A stretch of 64,000 bases of DNA, from NCBI GenBank assembly GCA_019022495.1, contig JAFEKR010000033.1:591459-655458 (forward strand), written 5' to 3'. Shown one piece after another: positions 12,850-23,350 of this stretch; position 1 is the stretch's first letter, and each line of letters opens with the position of its first letter. The DNA is from Epichloe hybrida. Taxonomy: Eukaryota > Ascomycota > Sordariomycetes > Hypocreales > Clavicipitaceae. Made by a program: the position numbers and the translations under genes. The notes below the pieces were generated by a model. It worked only from the letters and a program-made list of their open reading frames with translations. It was not told the DNA's origin and made no database searches.

Positions 12850-14587
12850 TATTTAATTTTTAGTTATCTAAAATTAATTTAAATAAAGAAAGGGTAATTA
12901 TATGTTTTTATTCACAGCCTTATTGTACTTTTACCTTTAAAAGTAAGGCTAAGAGATTCCAAGCTTCTAATAGAATTTCCTATTATAAACTAAAGCATAA
13001 GGATATTACTACTTTAAAAATAGAAGAAAAATAACCTACTAAGGTTACTAGTAAGTTATCTATCTATTTATTTATATTATATACTTATAACTTATTACTA
13101 ATACTTTAATCTTTAGTGCTAGAAATCCATCCACAATCCTTAAGCTAATTATCTTTAATATCCTTTTTTCCTACTAAAAGGGCTTAAAATTCTATGATTT
13201 CCTTAGAGGAATTTTTATTAGAAAAGGCAATTAATCAAGTTATAAAATTTATACTAGAAAATAACATTACTTTTACTATTATTAATAGTAATTCCTTTAA
13301 AGAATTACTTAATTATTATTCTAGGTAAGTTATATATTCTTTTTTATTATTTATATATATTAGCTAACATAATTTTAGGAATAATAATTTAGCTTCTTTG
13401 CTTAATTATAGAAGTATTATATATAGAGTTTCTACTATATATAGTATTTCTAAGCAGCAAATTATCTAAAAGATCTAGTATAATCTTTAAAATCAAGGAT
13501 TTATATTTATTTAGTTAGATATCTAGACTTTATTTAATTCTAAGTCCTATTTAAGTACTATTGCTAGTTAGCTAGACCTAAACTTTAAGCTTAAATATAA
13601 GCTTTTAGGTAAGTAAATCCTATTATTATTATATTATAGATTACTAGGTTAGTTATAACTATTTTACTAATTACCTTATATCATAGGATTTAAATATCTA
13701 TCAAATTCTCACACTAGTGCCTATATTCATAAATCCTTTTATAAAATAATATAAGAATATTAGCTTAAGCTAAAGAATATCTTAAGGTATATTATTTATT
13801 ATCTTTTAATCTATTATCTAACCTTTTACTAATATATAATAATACTAGTTTTACTAGAGATAATAGGTCTAATAATAATACTTTTATATCTTCTTATATT
13901 AATAAGAACTATAAAAGTATTATTATAGAAAAACCCTATGATATCTAATGTGTTACATATGTTTTTAACATTATTATAAAGGATATTATAATGAGTTTTA
14001 TTAAATCAACGTCTTCTAAAGAGGATTTAGAAGCGTTTTAAAATAGCGAATTTTTGTATTATTTTACGGAAGATATCTCTTCTATTAAAGAGAGACAAGA
14101 TTACAAGGAATTTAAGTCCTTAGCTAATAGTAAGTAATTTATTATAGTTATTATAAGTATTATTACTAATTTCTATAGGAATCCTTAGTTAACTTAAAAG
14201 GGTTACTATTATTATTAAGAATAACTAAGGATTATATAAGACTTAGTTAAAATCTTTACGTAAGGCAAAAAATAAAGGCTATATTGCTAAGAATTACAAT
14301 ATTATAAGAATTCCTTTAGGTAAGTTATTATCTATTATCTTATATATTATATATAATACTAATTATATCTTTAGCCAATGAAACTAGGTGGAATTTAACC
14401 TATAAGAGAATTAATACTGCTTTAGAGCTTAAAGAAGCTATTATTCTTCTTAATAAGGAGTCTAATATTATAGCTCTTAAGGATACTATTTTAACCACAT
14501 AAGAATAGGTGGATTTAGCTACCTTAAGTAGCATATTAAAGGTCTTTTATAAACTTACTATTATACTTTAAAGCTAGAAGTATATAT
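12850..14587 (+). pseudogene. hAT transposase relic, N-terminal and central part
   Basis: A decayed hAT-superfamily DNA transposase. An N-terminal zinc-finger-like region is suspected near 12900-13030 but is too decayed to confirm. A block like FLLEKAINQVIKFILENNI...FKELLNYYS (about 13205-13320) matches the conserved 'PF..VE.P.F..LL' region. The block around 13530-13700 fits the 'DIWT...SFLAI...' region, and NETRWNSTYKRINTALELKEAI follows at about 14377. An intron (gtaag...tttag, about 14331-14372) precedes that last block. Stops are frequent. The gene continues after the insertion at 14588-16477. Confidence 0.75.
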
Positions 14588-16477
14588 ATATTCTTTACGC
14601 TAGATAGCTAATTAAGTAGCTAGTCCTAGTACTCTAACCGCTTAGTTAAGAGAGAAAACCCTAAAATAAGAAGAAAAACCCTCTTATATCTATATATAGG
14701 CTAGCGCTAGCCCTCTTATAGGCCTACACTATGTTAGGTATAGCTAACTATAGGTATTTAGTGCTAGCTTACGCTAGCTTTATTCTATAGAAAATAAGAG
14801 AAAAGAAAAAATATATAGTAGTAATCCTAGCTAGCTTCCTTTAATACTACTTTAGCCCTATACTAGCCTTACCTTATGCCTCTTACTTTATTTTATAGTA
14901 AGGTAAATTTTAATTTATAATAATAGTTTACTTTTTATTTACTTTACTCCTAGCTTCTCTAGTGTCTTACTTTTTAGCTAACTTTAGCCTAGTACTAGTT
15001 TAAATACCTTATAAAGTCTAAGTATATAGTTTTATTTACTTATAGTAAGAGGTAAGTAATTTAGGCTTAGTATTTAAGTAGTTTTACTTCTAGATTACTT
15101 ATATACTATTTATATATTTATTTATCTTATACTTTATTTTCTAGGTAATATTATAATTTATTCCCCCCCCCCTTTTTCTAAAGTATAAAAAAGGGCTTTT
15201 TCTCCTATAGGGTTTTAACCTTTTTTCTTTTCTTATATTAAACTTCCTAATAGTTTTTATTTTCCTTACTCTTTCTTAAAGCTATTTAAGGCTTTTCTAG
15301 CCTAGTACTAATTTAATTACTAATATTTTATATAGAAATTTATAATAAAATATTATAAAATACTATAAGTATTTTATTATTAGTGCTATTTTAGTTTTAA
15401 TTTACTTAGGAAATTATAGCCTTAAAGAGGTATTTAAGGAAATCCCTTATAGTAAAATAATTAAAGTAAGCTAAGGTTAAAGATCTTAAAGTAAGTTATT
15501 TTTGCCCTTATTTTATACCTATTCTAGGTCTAATCTAGGGTAGCTAGGTAAACCTTAAGTATTATAATATATGTCTTATAAGATATAATTTATTAAGAAT
15601 CTAGGGCACTAGTGTTATAATATTATTAGTAAGTTAATTTATTACTAGCCTAGGAGTAAGGCTAATTTACATATAAAGGGGTAATTTCTAGCGCTTACTT
15701 TAACTATTAGGTTTATAACTATAGATATTTTAAGGTAATATTAGTAGTATTTATACTTACTCTAAGCTTACTTTAGTGCTAATTTACTTATAGCTAAATA
15801 TTACTAGCTAGTAAGGGGAGTATTAGTAATTAGTTAATACTTAGGCTAGTATAGTTACTAGGAGTAATATAAGTGGTTTTACTCTAGTATAGTAGTGGCT
15901 TTAAATTAGGGCTAACTTTAATTATTTAGGCCTTAGAGAACTATATAGCTTAGGTTAAGAAACTCTATGCTAAAAACTATACTAAGAAAAAATAGGGTAC
16001 TATAGTAATAGGCCTAGACCTAGCTAGGTTTAGGTTTGCTAAGGAATAATATAATAAGGTTATCTTTTAGCTCTAGTAGCTTAACACCTAAGTAATAAAA
16101 ATAAACTAGCTCCTCGCTACTAGCCTAGTAGCTAAGGGTAAGAGTAAGGTAATAGAGAATATAATCCTAGTTTCTAAAGAGAAATAAGGCTAATTTTAGG
16201 TTAGTAAAGGGGTAGTAGTAAGCTAGGGTAAAATAATACCTATAGTTTTTTATCTTAAAATTAATCTAATAACTATTCTAAACCTATAGTCTTTTTATCT
16301 TAGTGTGATTTTGCCTTATATCTAGGCTGCCTCCGCGGCTATATTGTCCTACCTAGTGTCTCTCTCTAGTTGTTTATAGCGTCCGTTTGTTAATTGTTTT
16401 AGTTGCCTCTAGGGCGGCCTAGATCCTCCCCTATTTTGCGTTAGCTAAGGGCCAGGTCTTGTGCTAATGTGTAATAT
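14588..16477. mobile_element. Unclassified ~1.9-kb insertion in the hAT relic
   Basis: The hAT relic is interrupted here. The flanks share aaagctagaagtata (about 14573-14587 and 16478-16492), consistent with a ~15-bp target duplication such as a non-LTR retroposon makes. The first ~60 bp recur near 4342-4397 as a short stand-alone insert, as if one terminus is shared by full and truncated copies. A plus-strand reading frame with only RIP-type stops spans about 15945-16240 (GTIVIGLDLARFRFAKE and onward). I do not recognise its family. The rest is AT-rich without clear content. Confidence 0.45.
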
Positions 16478-17303
16478 TGGAAAGCTAGAAGTATAATACT
16501 CTAGGTTTAGTTTCACTTTTTATTAATAGGATATATAAATATTTTAATAATATAAAAGAGGACTAAAAGGCTTATATTTGCTAGGTATTTATATTTCTTC
16601 CTTATATTTTATTCTATATATACTAACATATAATAGGAAGCTTATAGCCCTCAAGGCAAGGCTTTTATAGTATCTATAGATATTAGCTTAAATAAGCAAG
16701 CTAATTATTTTCCTAAAGATATAGGAAATAATTACTTCTTATATTAGCCTTATCTATATGCTATATTATTAGACCCTTAGCTTAACTTTTAAACTATAAA
16801 GGATAAGCTAAAGTTAGAAAATTAAACCTTAGAAAGGTTAATAAAAAACCTTGAAAAGGATTATAATTTGTAAGTATTATATAATGTTAATAATCCTTTC
16901 TTACTTATAGTTTTAACTTAATAATGTATAATATTATTAGGATTTTACCCCTTTATAAAGAAAACCAAGCTAATAGTAATATTAGAAAGTAACATTAACA
17001 AGCAAATACCTAATTTATAGTTAATCTTTTAGGGCCTAGTTAACCTAGGACTTTTAAAAATCCTAGGCCTAAGCCTAAAACTAACCTTTATAAAGGTTTA
17101 TTTCCTAATAAGAGGGAAAAGTCTATTTAAAAGAATAAAAAGAATAAAATTTCTACTTATACTAAGCTAGATATTTAAGAAGATAAGGTAAGTATACTTC
17201 CTTACTTTAATAACCTTATTAATATACTAATATTATCATAGGAGGAAATATTTAAATAGTGGGAAGATAATACTAAATCTTTCCCTATTTTAAGTTATTG
17301 ATA
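16478..17303 (+). pseudogene. hAT transposase relic, C-terminal region part 1
   Basis: Continuation of the hAT transposase after the 1.9-kb insertion. About 16530-16700 reads like the KL.KYY...A..LDP region. The segment EEIFK.WEDNTKSFPILSY (about 17240-17300) matches the stretch just before the dimerisation domain (W...FP.LS). It is cut at 17304 by an inverted LTR A. Confidence 0.65.
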
Positions 17304-18124
17304 TGTAGGGAGCTAGTTGCCAGCTGGTAACAGCTGTACAGGTGTAGCTTTACGGTCAGGGACTAGTAGAACCACTACGTTAAATATTTATTTAACGCAA
17401 CGCAACGGAAGGTTTTGGCAGTTATTAACTAATAGAATTTAATCTAGATAACTTTTACAATATCTTATATACTAATAGAATTGATTTTAGTGACATTATA
17501 CAGGCAATGTAGCTGTTAGATTAAGAGGCCTAGCTATCTAGCTAGATTGAAAAGATCTTCTTCCTCTTATATACTCACTAACTATATTAGTGAATTTAGA
17601 CTGCTAAAGAGGTCTTATAGGCTACTTTTTATTTTTTGTAAAATTCATTTGTATGTAAAATCCAAAAAATCAACTCACCACCATACAAACTAGCAACCCA
17701 TATGCACTAAATTTTAGTCCAAAAAATATTCTTACATCAAATAAAAGCCCTATCTTCTAGCTTTAATTTGCTATATGTAAGACTTTTGTACAACCTTTAG
17801 TTAAAGAGAAAATCGCTGTTAAAGATAGCTATAGGGTAACCCGCGTACAGGGTAACCTGCTTACGTCACCCTAGCTTACCTAATTACTAGTGGCACTGTG
17901 GTTGTAGCTACGCTTGCAGTCACAACGCAATTAAATAATTCACAATTAATTTAGATTAGTCATTCACACGGTTAGTCATAGCTATTAATAGCTATAACGT
18001 AGCTATTAATAGCTATCTTCGCGACCGTTAACAGCTGCAGTGTAGCTATTAGGCTTGCAATGCAAGCTAGTAATTGAAAGGTCCTTTAACTAGAAAGAGC
18101 TAAAAATAGGTCTTATTTTTAACA
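17304..18124 (-). repeat. Solo LTR, family A, copy 3 (inverted)
   Basis: An 821-bp inverted copy of the Copia-1 LTR: TGTAGGGAGCTAG at the left end, TCTTATTTTTAACA at the right. It lies precisely inside the hAT C-terminal coding relic, with FPILSY on one side and ARKYLAIPATS on the other. Flanking pentamers tgata and taagt do not match. Confidence 0.8.
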
Positions 18125-18393
18125 TAAGTATTATTGCTAGGAAATACCTAGCTATTCCTGCTACTTCTAGTGCTATTAAAAGCACTTTTAATACTTGAGG
18201 AAATATTATTATAAAAAGACAAACTTCCTTAAAGCATTTTACTATTAAGGAATTAATTCTATTAAAGAATTAGGAAAAGGAAGGCAATATTGCTACCAAG
18301 CAATATTCAGAGCTTTATGACTATTATAGCACTAATTCTAAAGAGTCTATATCTTCCTCTGAAGATAATATTTATTCTAATTCAGACCTCTAA
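18125..18393 (+). pseudogene. hAT C-terminal dimerisation domain relic
   Basis: Reads ISIIARKYLAIPATSSAIKS, then FNT.GNIIIKR and LKHFTIKELILLKN, the hallmark hAT C-terminal dimerisation (hATC) block (AR..L.IPATS...ER.FS..G). It is followed by an acidic/Ser-rich tail and TAA at about 18392. Only a few internal stops remain. Together with 12850-14587 and 16478-17303 it makes one transposase gene split by two insertions. Confidence 0.82.
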
Positions 18394-18484
18394 TTAGGTT
18401 ACTATAAGGGTTTTTTCCTAGTTTAGTCTAGTTTTCCCTTAATAAATTTTTTAACATTTATAAACGTTTTCCTATATTTTGTGG

Positions 18485-18617
18485 TATTATTACTATATTA
18501 TTACTATTATTATTACTATTATTATTACTATTATTATTACTATTATTATTACTATTATTATTACTATTATTATTACTATTATTATTACTATTATTATTAC
18601 TATTATTATTATTATTT
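18485..18617. repeat. (TATTATTAC)n microsatellite
   Basis: About 13 near-perfect 9-bp units tattattac. The matching position in copies 1 and 2 has only a few imperfect units, so the array expanded locally inside copy 3. Confidence 0.85.
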
Positions 18618-18758
18618 TACATTTATTATTATTTTAAAAAAAACATAAAAGGGAAACATTTTTATAATATTAATATTTTTAAAAACATTAAAATACTAAA
18701 TAACTAAAAGGTTAACCTTTTTCTATAGTAAATCCCTTATACTTACTTATATTCTTAT

Positions 18759-18975
18759 TGTAAGGGCTTGGGCTTTGCCTAAGCATTGTCCGTATAGCAG
18801 TTAAAGAGGGAAGTGGTAAAAGTAGTTAGGGTAAGGAAAGGAGGCTTATATAAGTAACCTAAGGGGTATAAGGGGCATTACTAGGGATAGTCTCTTACTT
18901 ATTTTCCTTTTTTCTTAAGTCTCTTAATACTATATTAACGCCCTATCGCAGTCGCCTAGGGGCCAGTCCATAACA
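18759..18975. repeat. Solo LTR-like insertion, family E
   Basis: A 217-bp TG...CA unit (TGTAAGGGCTTGGGC to AGTCCATAACA) flanked by the pentamer CTTAT on both sides (18754-18758, 18976-18980). It is richer in GC than its host and absent from the same place in copies 1 and 2. No second copy was found, so the LTR call rests on termini and the duplication. Confidence 0.65.
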
Positions 18976-19060
18976 CTTATTTATATATTTTATTTTCTAT
19001 TTATTTTTTACTAAACTCTAACACTAATAATATTTTAAAGTAATATAAGCTAGTACAAGC

Positions 19061-19168
19061 TATTATAAGCTATTATAAGCTATTATAAGCTATTATAAGC
19101 TATTATAAGCTATTATAAGCTATTATAAGCTATTATAAGCTATTATAAGCTATTATAAGCTATTATAT
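19061..19168. repeat. 10-bp tandem array (tattataagc)
   Basis: Ten exact copies of tattataagc plus a partial copy. The homologous place in copy 1 (about 4001-4035) has only three or four, so this is an in-element expansion. The period equals one helical turn. Confidence 0.9.
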
Positions 19169-19635
19169 TGTGTGGCTAGAATTGTGACCTCTCGAGACCT
19201 CTCTCACAAGACCACAGGCCTCTAGACCTCGGCATCGTTAGATCTATTGGCATCGCCGGATCAATCGGATCCCTAGTCATATGACTATCTAGCTAGATAA
19301 AATCCCTAGATTCCCTTCCCTTTTATAGAAAATTAACTCTCCCTTTATTGCCTTTAGCTTAGATTATTTAATAGATAAGATAACCTAGTATTATGTTTAA
19401 CCTAATAAGATAAATTTAACCTAATATTAAAAAGAGACCTCTTTTGGCTTGGATCCTCGCGATAAATCGCAAATATCACAGACCTAGATCCCGTTATCTA
19501 GGTTCCGTTATTAATATCGTTAAATTCGTTAGTATCGTTAGCATCGTTAATATCATCGTTTTTATCGTTATTATTAGCTTCGTTATTAAGACTGTCTTTT
19601 CCGTCGTTTTAGGGTGTTGTTTTTCCCCTAATAAA
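19169..19635. repeat. LTR family B, copy 2 (inverted relative to copy 1)
   Basis: Begins TGTGTGGCTAGAATTG and ends TTTTTCCCCTAATA, the RIP-altered counterpart of the TTTTTCCCCCGACA end of copy 1. About 467 bp. Unlike copy 1, it is followed by related non-coding sequence (19636-20067, resumed after 29130), so it may be the left end of a larger non-autonomous LTR element rather than a solo LTR. The small open frames at 19444-19764 are not genes. Confidence 0.6.
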
Positions 19636-20067
19636 ACTAGTGGAGAAACAGGGAATAGTCCTATTAGACCTTCTGCCATTAAATTTAATAATCCCCTCCT
19701 AATATTGCCTCTCTTGTTATTTCCCCCTTTAGTTATCCCTTCGTATAATTATTACAATTATTAGTAGCTTCTTACCTCTTTTCCCTTTAATCTAGGTCGC
19801 TAGATTAAATCCCTTTAATCTAATCATTTAATCTAATATCGTTAAAATCATCGGATTAGTTAGTTTAATTGATTAGAACCGTTACAACCTTTTTCCCCTT
19901 AATCCGGGTAGCTAGATCAAATCCCTTTATTCCGATCATTTGATCAAGGCTATCTAACTTGTCCGATATTATCAAAATCATCGGATTTGTCAAATTAAAT
20001 GATCGCGACCGTTATGACCTTTTCCCTCTTAACCTGGCTTTGACCTTTATTTCTAGCTTTGACCTTC
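19636..20067. repeat. Non-coding region with two ~120-bp direct repeats
   Basis: Two diverged tandem units (about 19777-19892 and 19893-20030) share ctagat.aaatccctttaatc, atcatcggatt and gaccgttatgacctttt motifs. The sequence continues beyond the Gypsy insertion at 29131. The two sides of the Gypsy element were once contiguous, as shown by the CCTTC duplication. No coding content. Confidence 0.6.
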
Positions 20068-20252
20068 TGTGAGAACAATGGTAGCTAGGCAAGAGGTATG
20101 GGGGCTCTGGTATATTGACTAAAGCTTGCTAGGTCTAAGTGTGTTATGCGTGCGAGTCGCTGGCTTATAGCTAGTGGCTCGCTAGCGTCACGTGGACTTA
20201 GCCCTAGGGCGTAGCCTATCTATGAGGTACGCTAGTGTACTTGTGTTATAAG

Positions 20253-22031
20253 CAGAGTATTGCACTAAAACGTGTAGTGTAGTGTAGTATTTATAGTGTA
20301 GTGTAGTAACTACACTATAAACTACACTACATTACAAACTACACTAACTATAAGGAAAAAAAAACTACATTACACTAACTATAAAAAAAAAACTATAATA
20401 TATTACACTACAAATTTTTTTTCCTAAACTACACTAACTATAAACACTATAAATGTAGTATTAGACTTTTTATTAGTTATTAGTATTATAAGGATTAAAA
20501 GAATGCTAGTTATATAAAAGCTTTTATTATTACTTATTTTATTTAATTAGTTATAGAATTTATAATATTATATTATTTTAGTAATTTTACTATAACTAAG
20601 TAAGGTTATATATAATATTATACTTTTTTAATAATACTATTTAACTTAATACTTTATTTCCTTAATATAACTTAAACAAAAACCTTCTTATTATATTATT
20701 TACTATTTCTATAAATTATTATTATTACTTATTTTAAAAAAATTATAAAAAGAACTACTAATAAACTTAATATAAGTAGCTTATTATATCTTATTATAGC
20801 TTATAATAGCTTATAATACTAATATTACTAAGATTACTAAGATTACTTATAATATTATTAGTGTTAAAGTTTAATAAATAATAAATAATAAATAAATAAC
20901 TTAAATATAAATACTAGTAATTATAAGTAAATTACTATAGTAAAAGCTATAGTTTTTAATAACTTAGTATTTTAAGGTTTTTAAAAATATTAATATTATA
21001 AAAATGTTTTCTCTTTTATGTTTTTTTAAAATAATAATAAAAGTAAAATAATAGTAATTATAGTAATAATAGTAATTAAGGTTATAAAAGTTATTAAAGC
21101 TTTTATAATAAGTATAGTATATTATATAAAACTAAGTCCTAGTATTATTTTTAAAAACAAGTTAAACTTATTTTTTATAGCTTATTTAAGCTATATAGGG
21201 TAATTAAAATAATACTATTAGTTATCTATTAATAAATTATAAATATTAGTTTATTATATTCTTTCTTTATATATTATTATAATAAGATATATAAAGTTAC
21301 TATATATAACTTCTTAAAGCTTTAGAATTATAAAGCTTAAAGTAATATTTAATTAGTTTAAATAGTAAATAAATAGTTTAAGCTTTTTTTAAGTTCTTAT
21401 TATATTAATAATAATATTAAAGTACTAAGTATATATTCTATTAACTTTTATATATTTATTTAGATTTCTAATTTAATTTAATTATATTAGTTTAGGGTAT
21501 TTTTTAATTAAATTAATAATAAAAATATAAAATAATTAATAATAATAGTAAATAAAATAATTAGAAGGTTTTCCTTAAAGTTATATTAGTAAAATAAAGT
21601 AATAAGTATAATAGTATTATTAAAAAGGTATAATATTATAAATAACCCTAGTTATAGTAAAATTCTTAAAAAAAGTGAATATTATAAATTCTATAACTAA
21701 TTAAGTAAAATAGGTAATAATAAAAGCTTCTATATAACTAGCTTTCTTTTAATCCTTATAATAACATTATATAATAAAAAGGCTTACTTTTTTTTTTACT
21801 AACACTACATTGTAGTTTTTGTAGTTAGTGTAGTTAGTAACTACACTAACTACACTATATTACAAGTAAAAAAAAACTATAATACACTACACTATAAAAA
21901 AAAAAAAACTATAATACACTAACTACAAAAAAAAAAAAACTATAATATATTAACTACAAGAAAAAAAAACTACACTATAAATACAAGTTTTTCCTAAAAA
22001 CTACACTAACTACACTACAAACAATACTCTG
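20253..22031 (+). mobile_element. Non-autonomous hAT element, copy 2 (complete)
   Basis: A 1779-bp element with 10-bp TIRs CAGAGTATTG/CAATACTCTG and a perfect 8-bp target duplication GTTATAAG (20245-20252, 22032-22039), diagnostic of the hAT superfamily. It interrupts the left LTR of Gypsy-1, so it moved after that element inserted. The interior matches copy 1 almost end to end, without the two inserts of copy 1. No transposase is encoded, so it depended on a source in trans. Confidence 0.92.
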
Positions 22032-22051
22032 GTTATAAGTAAGGCCTTATA

Positions 22052-23350
22052 ATTACCCCCCTACTTATAGCCAGGCTCCTAAATAGCTTTTACTAGCTAT
22101 TTTATAGCTATTCGCTAAGTAGTAGCTATATTAAAATAATAATAAATAATATATAGCGCTTAACTACAAATACGCCTATAACTCTCTATTACTTTGCCTT
22201 TTTTATCCTTATGTAATTATAGTCTATTCTTTATAAAACATTATAACCTTTATATACTACTACTCTTTCTCTATTAGTTATTACTATCTTACTATTAAAA
22301 TAATAACTATTTACTTAAAGAAGTGCTCCTATATATACTATTTATATATAGAATATGCTAAGTTTAAGAAACACTTACCTATTAAGCCTAAGATACCTAA
22401 GATTAAGTGTCTTTTTCCCTAGGCTTTATTATCTAACCTAGCTAAGGCCTATACCTTTAAGCGCTATATCTAGTGTAAGAAAAGAGGTAATACCTATAAG
22501 ACTATAATTTATCCCCTTATTACTTACTTTTCTACTCCTTATTACTAACTTTTTATTATAGGCTATGCTTACTATAAAGGGTAATTTTTCTAATTTATTA
22601 ATAATTTTATTTTAGGTCTAGTTACTCCTAGACACTATAAAAGATAAAGAGTTTAATAAGCCTATTCCTATGTTTTTAGAGGTAACTTACTACTAACTTA
22701 CTAAGTATTATATTAGCCTTATTATAGGCTTTAACTATACTAATATTACTTATTATATTATGTTTAGTTTAACTAGCACTACTAAGGGCTACTAGGTTAG
22801 TAATTCTTTACCTCTTTGCCTAGTCTTTACTTATATTTTTATATAAGCTATATTTATTATATACTAGTAATATATTATTTCTTAGTAATAACTCTAGGTT
22901 ACTATGTTTTCTACTACTCTTACCCCTAGTATTATAAGTTCCCTTAGTTTTTTACTATACTTTTAGTGGGTTTTTGCTAACTTTTCTATAAGAAAACTAT
23001 TATAAGGCTATAGCTATTTAGGAGGCACGTATAGTTCTTTAGCTTTAGCTAGCTAACCTAGGCTATATAGCCTAGGCAATAGTAATTCACTGCCTTTTCT
23101 ACGCTATAAAGGAGGTGATTAATATAGATAAAAGTAGCGTGAAATATGCTATCTAAGGTAATAAGGTATTAAGCTATAATAGCGCTATAATAGAGAGTTT
23201 TCCCCTAGTATTACTTAACCTTTAGGGCCCTTTTCTTTTATTTTTCTATAGTAATTCCTAGACTATTAATTAAAGTGTAATAGTGGCTAATAAGGCTAGG
23301 CCTTTTCTATAAGAATATTATATCTTTTTACCTATAACTTGCTTATATCT
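22052..23350. other. Long 3' region of Gypsy-1 between chromodomain and polypurine tract
   Basis: About 1.3 kb separates the chromodomain from the 3' LTR, much longer than the usual short tail. The plus strand (antisense to pol) contains a stretch at about 22240-22560 that reads protein-like when RIP stops are ignored (KHLPIKPKIPKIKCLFP, then YI.CKKRGNTYKT), possibly an extra antisense ORF. I do not recognise it. Confidence 0.35.

Larger units (their letters stand above)
18484..19168 (-). mobile_element. Non-autonomous hAT element, copy 3, left part
   Basis: The minus strand matches copy 1 around 3960-4300 (the aggtttttaaaaatatt and ataaaaatgttttctc blocks, inverted). It carries a 9-bp microsatellite, a solo LTR (18759-18975) and a 10-bp repeat array. 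Its other part with the TIR is at 33277-33783, about 14 kb away. Everything between is later insertion. The left TIR is absent. Confidence 0.65.
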
